24,706 nucleotides of DNA from CAVYYW01 sp963772845 (GTDB taxonomy: Bacteria; Bacillota; Bacilli; Bacillales; Sporolactobacillaceae), in assembly GCA_963772845.1 (NCBI GenBank), contig CAVYYW010000039.1:1-24706 (forward strand), written 5' to 3'. Numbering within the stretch: position 1 is the first letter of the stretch; every line of letters starts with the position of its first letter. Positions 14,211-22,171 of the stretch are shown in pieces. The notes beneath the pieces were generated by a model that saw nothing but the letters and a program-made list of their open reading frames with translations, was not told where the DNA came from and searched no databases. The position numbers were made by a program, and so were the translations under genes.

Positions 14211-14304
14211 ACCTTATTGCACATTTTTTTCTACTTCGTGTGAAACCATCGCTTCTTGATGCAAGTTCACATCAATACGGAAGCTAATTTGTTATTATTC
14301 ATGT

Positions 14305-14338
14305 AAAACCGCTCAGACTAATTTCTGAGCGGTTTTTT
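14305..14338 (-). terminator. Bidirectional terminator 3' of the MFS gene
   Basis: CCGCTCAGA/TCTGAGCGG (14309-14317 with 14324-14332), preceded by AAAA and followed by seven T. It lies 25 bp past the minus-strand MFS stop and can also stop transcription coming from the left. Confidence 0.85.
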
Positions 14339-14363
14339 TATAAGGTACGCATTTATTTGCTGC

Positions 14364-15740
14364 TCATTCTTTTCTCTCATTGAGCGTTGATTTGACTTTT
14401 TTAATATCCGAGACATTGTGCCTGGCCATCATTAGATAGCAAATTGCTGATGGAATCAGGAAAATCTGCAGCAAAGAAAGGGTAATAATATAGCTGTTTG
14501 GTTCATGCGAATGCAGCACCACGACACTCAGTAAAATGCCGACACCAACATTGCCAAGCGTCCGGCCCAGACTGTTGGACAGGTTTGCGATACTAAAGGC
14601 AGTTCCTCTGTGTTCCGGAAGGTTGGCGTCCGAGATAAGAGCAAGCCAGTTGGGCGTATTTGCCGACTGAGCGGCTGAGGCCAAAAAAGATAATATAAAA
14701 ATTAGCAGAATCCATGGATTTAATATAATTTGCTTGAATAAGCTAATTAAAATGAGCATTGAATTACTGTGTGTCGGCAAAGTCAGATTTGTCAGAGGGA
14801 CGGTAAACATCAGGATATAGAGCGGCATTGCGAGTAAGACAAAAATTGACGTTAAATAGGCCCGTCCTTTATAGGATTTCTTTTGAAATCTGTCGCCAAG
14901 ATGCCCGAAGTAAACCGATGTGACCCCGCCAAGCTGAAAGATAGCATAGAGAAAGCCGGAAGCTGCCAGTGCGATACTCGTGCTGTATCCTTGCTGCTGA
15001 ATCTTGTAGGAATACATGACAGGGAGCCAAATAAGACTTCCTGTTGATATATTAAGGAAAAAAGCCTGCATGTAAAGAAAAAGATTACTTTTCTTAAAAA
15101 CTATAGCTTTTATTTGTTTAGCTTCTATAATGTAATTGTAGGATTGTCCTTTTAGTTCCGGTTCTGCCTCGCCTCTCGAAGGTTCCTGCACAAAGAGATA
15201 GAGGATAATTAGAAAGAAACCTATAATACCAACGATGATAAACGGCGTTCTCCAGGTATGGGAGGTGGCGATTAAAGAAGCCATCAATGCACCCATTATG
15301 CCGCCAAGTCCTTGGGTCATCCCCCAGAGACTCAGGATCATACCGCGCATTCTATAGGGGATGGAGTCTGTTAAGACGCTGAACCCAATAGACGCAATGC
15401 ACCCTAAACCAATACCGGTTAAAATTTGAAATAAAAAGAGCTGAAAGTAGCTCGTGCTTATAGCTGTTAAAAAGACGGACAGGACCCATATGAAGGTCCC
15501 TATAATAATCAGCCGTTTACGCCTAAATTTTCCTGAAAGATATCCCCAATAAATTGAGGAGAGGGCTGTAACCAAAATATTTATAGCTGAAATGACGCCC
15601 ATGCTTGCTACACTGACATGAAGATCTTTAGATATGGAAGGAAACAAAGGCGGAAATAACCCAATAATGATATTGTCGAATGCAGCCAGAGCTATGAAAA
15701 CAAAAATGGTATATGTTATTTTTACATTAATTCTTTTCAA
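14364..15740 (-). CDS. Major facilitator superfamily transporter
   Basis: A 458-residue MFS protein with about 12 membrane helices. The loop 2-3 signature appears as WGYLSGKFRRKRLIIIG, and its second-half counterpart as FGHLGDRFQKKSYKGRAYL. A longer central loop (QEPSRGEAEPELKGQS...) separates the halves. The start is TTG 15740, because AAAGGAG lies nine bases upstream on the minus strand. An upstream ATG at 15815 would add 25 Arg/Lys-rich residues without an RBS. It diverges from the glycosyltransferase at 15841. In Staphylococcus an MFS protein, LtaA, flips the glycolipid made by the YpfP glycosyltransferase, so a similar partnership is possible. Drug or sugar export cannot be excluded. Confidence 0.85.
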   Translation of the reverse strand: MKRINVKITYTIFVFIALAAFDNIIIGLFPPLFPSISKDLHVSVASMGVISAINILVTALSSIYWGYLSGKFRRKRLIIIGTFIWVLSVFLTAISTSYFQLFLFQILTGIGLGCIASIGFSVLTDSIPYRMRGMILSLWGMTQGLGGIMGALMASLIATSHTWRTPFIIVGIIGFFLIILYLFVQEPSRGEAEPELKGQSYNYIIEAKQIKAIVFKKSNLFLYMQAFFLNISTGSLIWLPVMYSYKIQQQGYSTSIALAASGFLYAIFQLGGVTSVYFGHLGDRFQKKSYKGRAYLTSIFVLLAMPLYILMFTVPLTNLTLPTHSNSMLILISLFKQIILNPWILLIFILSFLASAAQSANTPNWLALISDANLPEHRGTAFSIANLSNSLGRTLGNVGVGILLSVVVLHSHEPNSYIITLSLLQIFLIPSAICYLMMARHNVSDIKKVKSTLNERKE

Positions 15741-15840
15741 GAGGAAAAGCTCCTTTACTATGTACCATAGTGTGCGTTCAAAACGCCGCTTGAATAACAA
15801 TAAAGAATTTTTCAATCAGCAATGAAAGAGGTGGGAATAT

Positions 15841-16983
15841 ATGAGCAAAAACATTTTAATTATCTCTTCTGATAATACCGGACATGGCCATAAAAGTATA
15901 ACAGAATCACTATGTGAAAAAGCTGAAAATTATTATGATGTGAACATTCACGTAAGAGACGGTTTTTCTCTAGGCGGACAGCTGCTGTTAAACATCGGGA
16001 AATCTTACGGTCCACTAACCAGAATTGCAGAAGATTTGTGGAAAATGGTGTGGAACATATCCTCCGTTAAGCCTTCTCTCGTTAACCAATTTATTGAAGC
16101 CCAGATCAGAGCGAATTTTCTCGCCTTACTGGATGAGGTCAAACCAGATTTGATCTTATCTGTTCATCCTAACTTTAATGGATCAATTTTAAACATTCTG
16201 GAGAAGCAAAGGATAAAAATTCCATTCATTACCCTGATCGCAGACCTTGTTAGTATATACCCACTCTGGGCGGATAAGCGGGCAGACTATATTATCAGTC
16301 CAACGATTGAAGCGAGAGAAAAGTGTCTCGGCTATGGCATTCCTTCAGAGAATATTGAGGTAACGGGGTTCCCGGTCCGGTCAAGATTCTATAGAAAGTC
16401 CTCTACGGTAAAAACGTTCTCTACTGCAAAAGAAACACCGTTAAGATGTCTTATTATGAGCGGCGGAGAAGGCGTGGGCAATATGAATAAAATAGCTGAA
16501 AATTTGCTGGATAACTTCGATTGCACTGTCAAAATTGTGGCTGGGCGGAATGTGAAAATGAAGACAAAGCTGGAGCATTCACTTGAAAAATATGGTGATA
16601 AGGTTGAAATCTTTGGTTTCACAAAAAATATACAGGATTTGATGCTTTCATCAGATGTCGCCTTTACTCGGGGCAGCCCGAATGTCATGTTTGAAGCAAT
16701 CGCAGCAAATTTACCGATCATCATCACCGGTGCATTGCCTGGTCAAGAGGAAGAGAATCCTGCTTTTGCAGAAAAATACAACCTTGGTGCCGTCTGTAAA
16801 GATGCAGATGAAATTAAGCATACCATGGACGACTTGCTTAAAAATGACGGAGAAAAAATAAATGATATTATTGCCAGTCAAAGAGAATTTATGAATGCGA
16901 ATGCAGCGGAAGACATTCTAGAATTTCTTCTGAAAATTGAAGACGGTTATTATGAAACAGCTGCAGCAGAAGTTGTGAGATAA
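15841..16983 (+). CDS. MGDG-synthase/UgtP-like glycosyltransferase (GT28 type)
   Basis: A 380-residue GT-B glycosyltransferase. The N-terminal domain starts ILIISSDNTGHGHKS, the Gly/His loop of the MGDG synthase/UgtP family, and continues with DLILSVHPNFNGSIL and ITLIADLVSIYPLW. The C-terminal nucleotide-sugar domain has IMSGGEGVGNM (about 207-217) and the donor-binding segment FTRGSPNVMFEAIAANLPIII followed by PGQEEEN (about 275-308). No membrane helix is seen, so it would act at the inner membrane face, probably moving a hexose from a UDP-sugar to diacylglycerol or another lipid. Differences from UgtP around the acceptor site leave the acceptor open. RBS AGAGGTGGGA precedes ATG 15841. Confidence 0.85.
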   Translation: MSKNILIISSDNTGHGHKSITESLCEKAENYYDVNIHVRDGFSLGGQLLLNIGKSYGPLTRIAEDLWKMVWNISSVKPSLVNQFIEAQIRANFLALLDEVKPDLILSVHPNFNGSILNILEKQRIKIPFITLIADLVSIYPLWADKRADYIISPTIEAREKCLGYGIPSENIEVTGFPVRSRFYRKSSTVKTFSTAKETPLRCLIMSGGEGVGNMNKIAENLLDNFDCTVKIVAGRNVKMKTKLEHSLEKYGDKVEIFGFTKNIQDLMLSSDVAFTRGSPNVMFEAIAANLPIIITGALPGQEEENPAFAEKYNLGAVCKDADEIKHTMDDLLKNDGEKINDIIASQREFMNANAAEDILEFLLKIEDGYYETAAAEVVR

Positions 16984-17015
16984 GAAACCCGGTATGGGAT
17001 TGATTCGCAAATAGG

Positions 17016-17040
17016 AAAACCCTTAACGAAACGTTAAGGG
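17016..17040 (-). terminator. Terminator of the thrS remnant
   Basis: Perfect 9-bp stem CCCTTAACG/CGTTAAGGG (17020-17028 with 17032-17040) with an AAA loop. On the minus strand it ends in TTTT, so it serves the threonyl-tRNA synthetase remnant. The glycosyltransferase ends about 30 bp away on the other side. Confidence 0.8.
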
Positions 17041-17053
17041 CCTCATCTGTAAA

Positions 17054-17890
17054 TTAGAGTTGTTTCTTTTCAATTTCAAAGGCTAAGCTTTTCATAAATG
17101 CATCGAGTGGGACAGTTTCAGTCTTTTCCTCACCATATTTTCTGATCGTGACAGAGCCGCTTTCAGACTCTTGGTCCCCGACTACAAGAACATAAGGGAT
17201 CTTTTTCATTTGCGCTTCACGGATTTTATAGCCAAGCTTTTCGTTTCGTGCATCGATCTCAACCCGAACGCCAGCCTGTTTTAGTTTGTTTCGACTGCAG
17301 CTGACAGCGTAGGGTTCATGGACGTCGGTAGAAACAGGAATAATCTTGACCTGTACCGGGGCCAGCCATACCGGAAAAACGCCGGCAAAGTGCTCTGTCA
17401 GAATCCCGATAAATCGGTCCATCGAGCCGCAGATCGCGCGGTGAATCACGACTGGCCGTTGTTTTTCATTATTTTGATCAATATAATTCAAATCGAATTT
17501 CTCGGGCATCTGAAAATCAAGCTGAACTGTTGCACATTGATGGCTTCTGTTCAGCGCATCCCGGATATGAAAATCTATTTTTGGTCCATAAAAGGCGCCA
17601 TCCCCCGCATTTACCCGATAATCGATCGCCAAATCTTCAAGGACATTTGAAAGGGCGCCTTCTGCTGAAGTCCACAGCTCATTACTGCCCATCGAATCGT
17701 CAGGACGCGTCGACAGTTCCACTTCATACGCGAACCCCAGTGTTGAATACACCTCATCCACCTGCTTAATCACAGCTTTAATCTCATTTTCTATCTGTTC
17801 CGGTGTCACAAAAATATGTGCGTCATCCTGGCAAAACGTCCGGACTCTAAGCAGGCCATTCAGCGCACCGCTGAATTCATGCCGGTGCAA
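17054..17890 (-). pseudogene. thrS: Threonyl-tRNA synthetase C-terminal remnant (N-terminal half missing)
   Basis: The 278 residues match the C-terminal part of threonyl-tRNA synthetase, normally about 640 residues. The fragment starts abruptly inside class II motif 2 (HRHEFSGALNGLLRVRTFCQDDAH). It runs through motif 3 (HRAICGSMDRFIGILTEH) and ends with a complete anticodon-binding domain (VKIIPVSTDVHEPYA...EKLGYKIREAQMKKIPYVLVVGD). The TGS, editing and motif 1 regions and the first zinc-binding Cys are lost. In-frame TAA lies two codons upstream of the only possible start, a TTG, with no RBS. It cannot be a working synthetase. A second copy (thrS or thrZ) must exist elsewhere. Its terminator is intact. 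Confidence 0.9.
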
Positions 17891-18004
17891 AGGTTAAAAA
17901 GAAATTATTTTCAGGAAGTGCTTGAATGGCTGGAAAGGAAAACGAAGGGAATGTCGAATCTTTGAAGAACGAGGAACTATTTTGTAGGAAAGGCATGAGA
18001 GAAT

Positions 18005-18469
18005 ATGAAAATCGCACAAACAAAGGATTACAACACCATTGCAACACTGAACAAGCATGTGCAGGAGGTTCACGTGAAGCTGCGTCCAGACCTGTTTATG
18101 CCATATAACTTAGAAGCAGTGACAGAGAAATTTAAGAGTGTCATAGATAATGAAAAATTTATGTTTTTGCTGCTTGAAGACAATGATGAGGCGCTTGGCT
18201 TTGCGTGGATTGAGTTCAAAGAACATCCGGGTTCCGCATTCAAAAAAGCTTCCCGTTCAGTATATGTCCATCAAATTAGTGTTTCAGAAACGGAAAGGAG
18301 CAAAGGCTACGGATCAGCGCTGATGGGCGCGATTTATAAGGAGGCGAATGAGCGCGGAGCCGACAGAGTTGAACTTGACTATTGGGCCGCAAATGAAGGG
18401 GCGCAACGCTTTTATCAAAAGGAAGGATTTGCACAGACCCGGACTGTTGTTGCAAAAGAACTTAAGTAG
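18005..18469 (+). CDS. GNAT N-acetyltransferase
   Basis: A 154-residue single-domain GNAT enzyme using acetyl-CoA. The core is visible as VYVHQISVSETERSKGYGSALMGAIYKEA (motif A with the pyrophosphate loop R-x-K-G-Y-G, about residues 87-115), followed by VELDYWAANEGAQRFYQKEGF (motif B). The substrate is unknown; antibiotic, polyamine and protein acetylases share this form. ATG 18005 follows AGGAAAGG at a rather long 11-base spacing. Its stop codon (18467-18469) overlaps the RBS of the NERD gene, so the two are co-transcribed. It sits directly next to the broken end of the thrS remnant. Confidence 0.87.
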   Translation: MKIAQTKDYNTIATLNKHVQEVHVKLRPDLFMPYNLEAVTEKFKSVIDNEKFMFLLLEDNDEALGFAWIEFKEHPGSAFKKASRSVYVHQISVSETERSKGYGSALMGAIYKEANERGADRVELDYWAANEGAQRFYQKEGFAQTRTVVAKELK

Positions 18470-18481
18470 GAGGTGATGCGA

Positions 18482-19486
18482 TTGAGCATCCCGATTTATG
18501 TTGAAAGGTATGAAGCTTTGGTGCGCCGGCTGCCGGAGAGTCACCCGAAATGGCCTCTGCTGAACAACCAGCTCGCCAATTACCGGTCCGGGATCACAGG
18601 CGAGTCGACGCTCGATTTTCCGATGAAATTTCTAGCGAAGGATCAGTATATAATCGTGAAAAATGTTCGAATCCCTGATGGGCATGGTTCCTTTTTTCAA
18701 ATGGACCGGTTGCTCATTACTCGGCGATTCATGCTCATCTTAGAGGTCAAAAATTATGCGAAAGAGCTTTTCCTTGATTACCCCGTTCGCCAGCTCATCC
18801 AAACGACTCCATCTGGAAATAGAGGGTTCGACTGCCCCATTTTACAGGTTAGCCGTCAAGCCCAGCATCTCAAAGCATGGCTGAAAAAACACCGATTCCC
18901 GGACATCCCTATCGAAACACTTGTTGTCTTCAGTCATCCCTCAGCGATTCTCAAAATTGCGCCAGGCCACAAAGAAGCCTATCAGAAAGTGATGAAACCC
19001 TCCGCCTTGCTATCAAAAGTTCAGTCGATTGAATCGAAATATTCAAAGGCGCATCTTACTGCAAAAGAAGAACGGAAAATTCCTAAATTGCTATTGAAAG
19101 AAAATACTCCGCTAGACGCTGATCTCATGAAGAATCAACGCATCGATCCTGCGCGCATTATCCGAGGCGTGCATTGCCCCGGCTGCTTCCGCATACCTAT
19201 GAGGAGAGATAAGGCGAGCTGGCACTGCAAGCATTGCGGCTACGCTCATAAAAATGCGCACCTTGCCACACTTGTGGACTATTACCTATTATTCGGAAAA
19301 TCCATCACAAATCGCGATTTTAGAGAGATGCTGCTGATTGAATCAAGAAATGTCTCCTTTAAATTAGCAAATAAATTACAACTTGAGAGTACTGGAAAAT
19401 ATAAAGATAAAATCTATGAACTCTCATACTCTGATTTAAAAAAAATGATTAAGAAAAATGGCAAAAGCGTTGAAAATTCACTTTGA
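18482..19486 (+). CDS. NERD-domain (nuclease-related) protein with C-terminal zinc ribbon
   Basis: A 334-residue protein. Residues about 36-150 form a NERD domain, a restriction-endonuclease-like PD-(D/E)xK fold. Expected residues are Glu41 in GITGES, Asp75 in QMDRLLI and the E-V-K triad Glu88-Lys90 in LILEVKNYA. After a helical linker, a zinc ribbon with CPGC and CKHC (about residues 230-253) suggests nucleic-acid binding, and a helical tail follows. The start is TTG 18482, because AGGAGG sits eight bases upstream. ATG 18476 and GTG 18473 are too close to or inside the RBS. It is coupled to the preceding GNAT gene. A nuclease role is inferred from the fold. Its stop codon lies in the first unit of 21-bp array 2. 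Confidence 0.85.
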   Translation: MSIPIYVERYEALVRRLPESHPKWPLLNNQLANYRSGITGESTLDFPMKFLAKDQYIIVKNVRIPDGHGSFFQMDRLLITRRFMLILEVKNYAKELFLDYPVRQLIQTTPSGNRGFDCPILQVSRQAQHLKAWLKKHRFPDIPIETLVVFSHPSAILKIAPGHKEAYQKVMKPSALLSKVQSIESKYSKAHLTAKEERKIPKLLLKENTPLDADLMKNQRIDPARIIRGVHCPGCFRIPMRRDKASWHCKHCGYAHKNAHLATLVDYYLLFGKSITNRDFREMLLIESRNVSFKLANKLQLESTGKYKDKIYELSYSDLKKMIKKNGKSVENSL

Positions 19487-19578
19487 CGCGTAAATAGGAT
19501 AATTTGACGCGTAAAAAGACTAAACTGACGCGTAAATAACCAATTCTGACGCGTAAAGATGTCAAATTGACGCGTAAA
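19484..19578. repeat. 21-bp tandem array 2 (core TGACGCGTAAA)
   Basis: The 10-11 bp core TGACGCGTAA(A) starts at 19484, 19505, 19526, 19547 and 19568, precisely every 21 bp. The intervening ten bases vary fully. A decayed sixth unit may start at 19589. The first unit contains the stop codon of the NERD gene. Minus-strand translation gives an open FTRQxxL-type heptapeptide repeat, but without a credible RBS. Confidence 0.9.
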
Positions 19579-19601
19579 AGCCTTCATGTGGGTCAAAAAG
19601 A

Positions 19602-19633
19602 GCAAAAAGAGTCTTCACAAAGCGACTTTTTGC
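19602..19633 (+). terminator. Probable terminator of the GNAT-NERD unit
   Basis: GCAAAAAGAGTC (19602-19613) pairs, with one bulged A, with GACTTTTTGC (19624-19633). The right arm supplies the T-tract. It is moderate in strength and lies just after the 21-bp array. Confidence 0.5.
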
Positions 19634-20150
19634 CCTTCAATCAAAGAAAAATGAAGCCCCACAGCACAAATCGCCTTCATTTTTATCATTCTTGAAATAA
19701 GGAGCGAAGTGCTAGGCACTTCGTTTCCTTCTAATGTTGATCGGAAGCAAAAAAGAGGGCTTTTTTGCCTCAAAATCATTTCAATTCCTCCCAAAGCTGT
19801 GCAATCTGAGAAGCTTTCAGCTCATCAGCAAGAAAAATGAAGCCCCACAGCTCAAAACGCCTTCATTTTGTCATTCTTGAAATAAGGAGCGAAGTGCCAG
19901 GCACTTCGTTTCCTTCTAAATTTGATGGGAAGCAAAAAAGCGGGCTTTTTTGCCTCAAAATCATTTCAACTCCTCCCAAAGCTGTTTAATCTGAGAAGCT
20001 TTCAGCTCATCAGCAAGAAAAATGAAGCCCCACAGCTCAAAATGCCTTCATTTTTGTCATTCTTAAAATAAGGAGCGAAGTGCCAGGCACTTCGTTTCCT
20101 TCTAAATTTGATCGGAAGCAAAAAAGCCCGCTTTTTTGCCTCACTAGGGA
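19634..20150. repeat. About three tandem copies of a 186-bp hairpin-rich unit
   Basis: The landmark ATGAAGCCCC recurs at 19651, 19837 and 20022 (periods 186 and 185), with roughly 90-95% identity between the last two units; the first diverges at its left end. Each unit holds AATGAAG...CTTCATT, CGAAGTGC(C/T)AGGCACTTCG and GCAAAAAAGNNNGCTTTTTTGC-type hairpins. On the minus strand units 2 and 3 carry an open 28-codon tail ending LADELKASQI(A/K)QLWEELK-stop (19776-19862 and 19961-20047), directly followed by the poly-T hairpin. It looks like a gene's 3' end plus terminator, copied. There is no start codon in the tail. Confidence 0.85.
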
Positions 20151-20180
20151 GCTTTATCTGAAAAATTCCGCTTTGGGTGA

Positions 20181-20209
20181 TTGACAGAACTGGAAACTGC
20201 CTCTACAAT
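20181..20209 (+). promoter_or_regulatory. Sigma-A promoter of the FTR1 gene
   Basis: TTGACA (20181-20186), exactly 17 bp, then TACAAT (20204-20209). The Fur box at 20215-20229 overlaps the expected start of transcription. Confidence 0.85.
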
Positions 20210-20214
20210 GATAT

Positions 20215-20229
20215 TGAGAATGATTATCA
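20215..20229 (+). promoter_or_regulatory. Fur box
   Basis: TGAGAATGATTATCA is a 7-1-7 Fur site with a single mismatch to the Bacillus consensus TGATAATNATTATCA. It lies just after the -10 element, so iron-loaded Fur would repress the downstream permease. Confidence 0.9.
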
Positions 20230-20253
20230 GTATCACTAAAGAGGAGGGTACAT

Positions 20254-21216
20254 ATGCGTCGTTTTTTTAATCCGAAGTTTATTCTTACTGTTTTGGCAGT
20301 AATGCTTATAATTGGTGTCTTGGTTTGGCAAGGTATTACGTCCCACGGCAATCCGCAGGCTGTTGCGCCTAAAATGAGTCATACAGCCGGCATCGTCAAC
20401 ACTGGCATCCTTGTTTTCAGGGAGGGGCTCGAAGCGATTCTGGTTCTGTCAGCGATTACGGCGGGCTTAATGAGAAAGAAGCAGGTGTTTTGGAAGCCCA
20501 TTGCTTCCGGGGCAGGTGTCGGTTTCATTAGCTCACTGATCACATGGTTTATCGTCGTGGCAATTATTTCTGTCATTCCGGCGTCTGAATTGAACATTCA
20601 GGCAGCGACAGGGCTGTTAGCCATCGTCGTCCTGCTGATTGTTATGAATTGGTTTTTTCACAAAATTTACTGGACCGGCTGGATCGGCATGCACAATAAG
20701 AAAAAGAAGCAGCTGATTGAAAATGCTGACCACAATATCCCGGCTACTTATATTGGTCTCGCACTGCTTGGCTTTTCAGCCGTTTACCGTGAAGGATTCG
20801 AGATCGTTCTATTTTTGCAGGATTTGAGATTAAAAGCAGGCTCTGAAATTATCCTGATCGGAACATCGATCGGCTTATTCCTAACACTGATTGTTGCAGT
20901 TCTCACCTTTATACTTCAACGCAAGCTCCCTTATAAGAAAATGCTTGTCCTGACAGGTGTAATGCTTGGCGCCGTCTTAATCGTCATGGTCGGTGAAAGT
21001 GTCCAGGAACTTCAGCTAGCAAGCTGGCTTCCAACAACAGCACTTAATCTTCCTATTCCAGGCTGGATGGGCATGTGGTTCGCGGTCTTCCCGAATGTAG
21101 AGGGACTCGTTGCGCAACTGCTTGCTGCTGTCTTTGTCCTCGGCTCATACTTCACTGCCGAGCATGTCAGAGTCGGAAAAAGAAGAAAACAATTACAGGC
21201 TTCACAATCTCAATAA
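20254..21216 (+). CDS. efeU: FTR1-family iron permease (EfeU/YwbL-like)
   Basis: A 320-residue polytopic membrane protein with about seven or eight helices. Both REXXE iron-binding motifs of the FTR1/EfeU family are intact: REGLE (56-60) and REGFE (179-183). These Glu pairs carry ferric iron through the membrane, usually after oxidation of ferrous iron by a partner. The first helix (about 8-27) with a short external segment precedes the permease core. RBS GAGGAGGG precedes ATG 20254. No EfeO- or EfeB-like partner gene follows, only a terminator, so the permease stands alone here. Expression should rise under iron starvation because of the Fur box. Confidence 0.93.
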   Translation: MRRFFNPKFILTVLAVMLIIGVLVWQGITSHGNPQAVAPKMSHTAGIVNTGILVFREGLEAILVLSAITAGLMRKKQVFWKPIASGAGVGFISSLITWFIVVAIISVIPASELNIQAATGLLAIVVLLIVMNWFFHKIYWTGWIGMHNKKKKQLIENADHNIPATYIGLALLGFSAVYREGFEIVLFLQDLRLKAGSEIILIGTSIGLFLTLIVAVLTFILQRKLPYKKMLVLTGVMLGAVLIVMVGESVQELQLASWLPTTALNLPIPGWMGMWFAVFPNVEGLVAQLLAAVFVLGSYFTAEHVRVGKRRKQLQASQSQ

Positions 21217-21234
21217 ATATAATAGAAAAATGTG

Positions 21235-21267
21235 TACCCACAGGATTAAGTTCTTGTGGGTATTTTT
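21235..21267 (+). terminator. Terminator of the FTR1 gene
   Basis: TACCCACA/TGTGGGTA stem (21235-21242 with 21255-21262) with a 12-base loop, followed by TTTTT. The 175 bp from here to 21441 is AT-rich, with no gene or clear promoter. Confidence 0.9.
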
Positions 21268-21441
21268 CCGTTGAAAAGATTATTTTTCGCATTGGTCTAA
21301 TACAGCCTTATGTTACAAATAAATTACTAATATTACAATTTAGTGTTGAACAACTGGTAAAAAGTGTAATGAATTGATTTAAAATTTAAAATGTTTTGTA
21401 TAACTTCATTCATCTTGTTTAAAAAAGATAAGGGGAGTCAT

Positions 21442-22171
21442 ATGAAAATTTTATGTTCTTTATTCTAATTGCCTGTTCCGCTGTATCCGCTTGCAGCTGA
21501 ACCCCCAGAGCTTGCATCAACCCCCATGAAAGCTGCGAAGACATTTGTTCAAGCACTCACCACCGGAGACGAAGCCCTTTTAAATACAGTCATCTACCAC
21601 TCACAAAGCATGCCAGCTAATGAAATCATGAACATCGCAAAAATACGGAAGATCACTGGGATGAAGCAATCTGACTTTACATTTAGCAAGGATCCTGATG
21701 ATAAAGATACCATTTTGATGGTTTTAAGGATTCATCAGGTATGCAAGATGAATGGAAGCTGGTTTTTTTGGAGGATGACTCTGAAAAAGGCAATTATCAG
21801 TATGATGGGAATTTGTCTGGCTGCTATTGTCCAATACGACACCAACAAATATAGCGCAGTTCGATCTTTTATCCATTTTAATTATTGGCTTAATAATATT
21901 TCTGATCCGATATCGAAATCATCAATTAATTTTACATACGATGAGGCTTGGAAAGTTGTTCGGAAATTCGGCTTAATAAAAAGAAGATTAATGACTTCTA
22001 TATTCCAAAAAGTGATCAACAGAGAAAATTATCATAAACATTGAGTTTAAAGATAAAAATAAAGTGTCACGAACGTTACATGTTATTTGTGCAAAGTATG
22101 ATGATGGTTACTACTATCAGGGATTTCTGTATCAAGGAAGAGCCTTAATAAGAGAGGGGATCAGCCAATGA
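21442..22171 (+). pseudogene. Decayed lipoprotein gene, copy A of a tandem family
   Basis: ATG 21442 follows AAGGGGAG but is cut after eight codons. In the next frame a lipoprotein signal appears (FMFFILIACSAVSACS, then TGA). The mature part continues as STPMKAAKTFVQALTTGDEALLNTVIY... (about 21511-21718). It then shifts frame to give DGFKDSSGMQDEWKLVFLEDDS...GNYQYDGNLSG, and shifts again to LNKKKINDFYIPKSD and to INIEFKDKNKV...YDDGYYYQGF. At least four disruptions are needed. The last frame ends in a TGA that overlaps copy B's ATG (22168-22171), so the genes were once translationally coupled. The DNA is very close to copy B over the first domain. The fold may be NTF2/DUF4878-like (inference). 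Confidence 0.8.

Noticed and set aside
13895..14287. Open frame encoding KWQTN-type heptapeptide repeats (plus), and CHFQRF-type repeats on the minus strand
   Set aside because: The frames stay open only because the 21-bp unit is a multiple of three. The plus frame starts inside cstB and runs through its terminator. No RBS supports either.
19484..19578. Possible CRISPR or plasmid iteron origin
   Set aside because: Spacers of ten bases are far too short for CRISPR. No replication initiator gene or DnaA box cluster is near, and the array sits at a gene's 3' end.
21075..21377. Alternative frame overlapping the end of the FTR1 gene
   Set aside because: It runs through the FTR1 coding region and its terminator in another frame, with no RBS.
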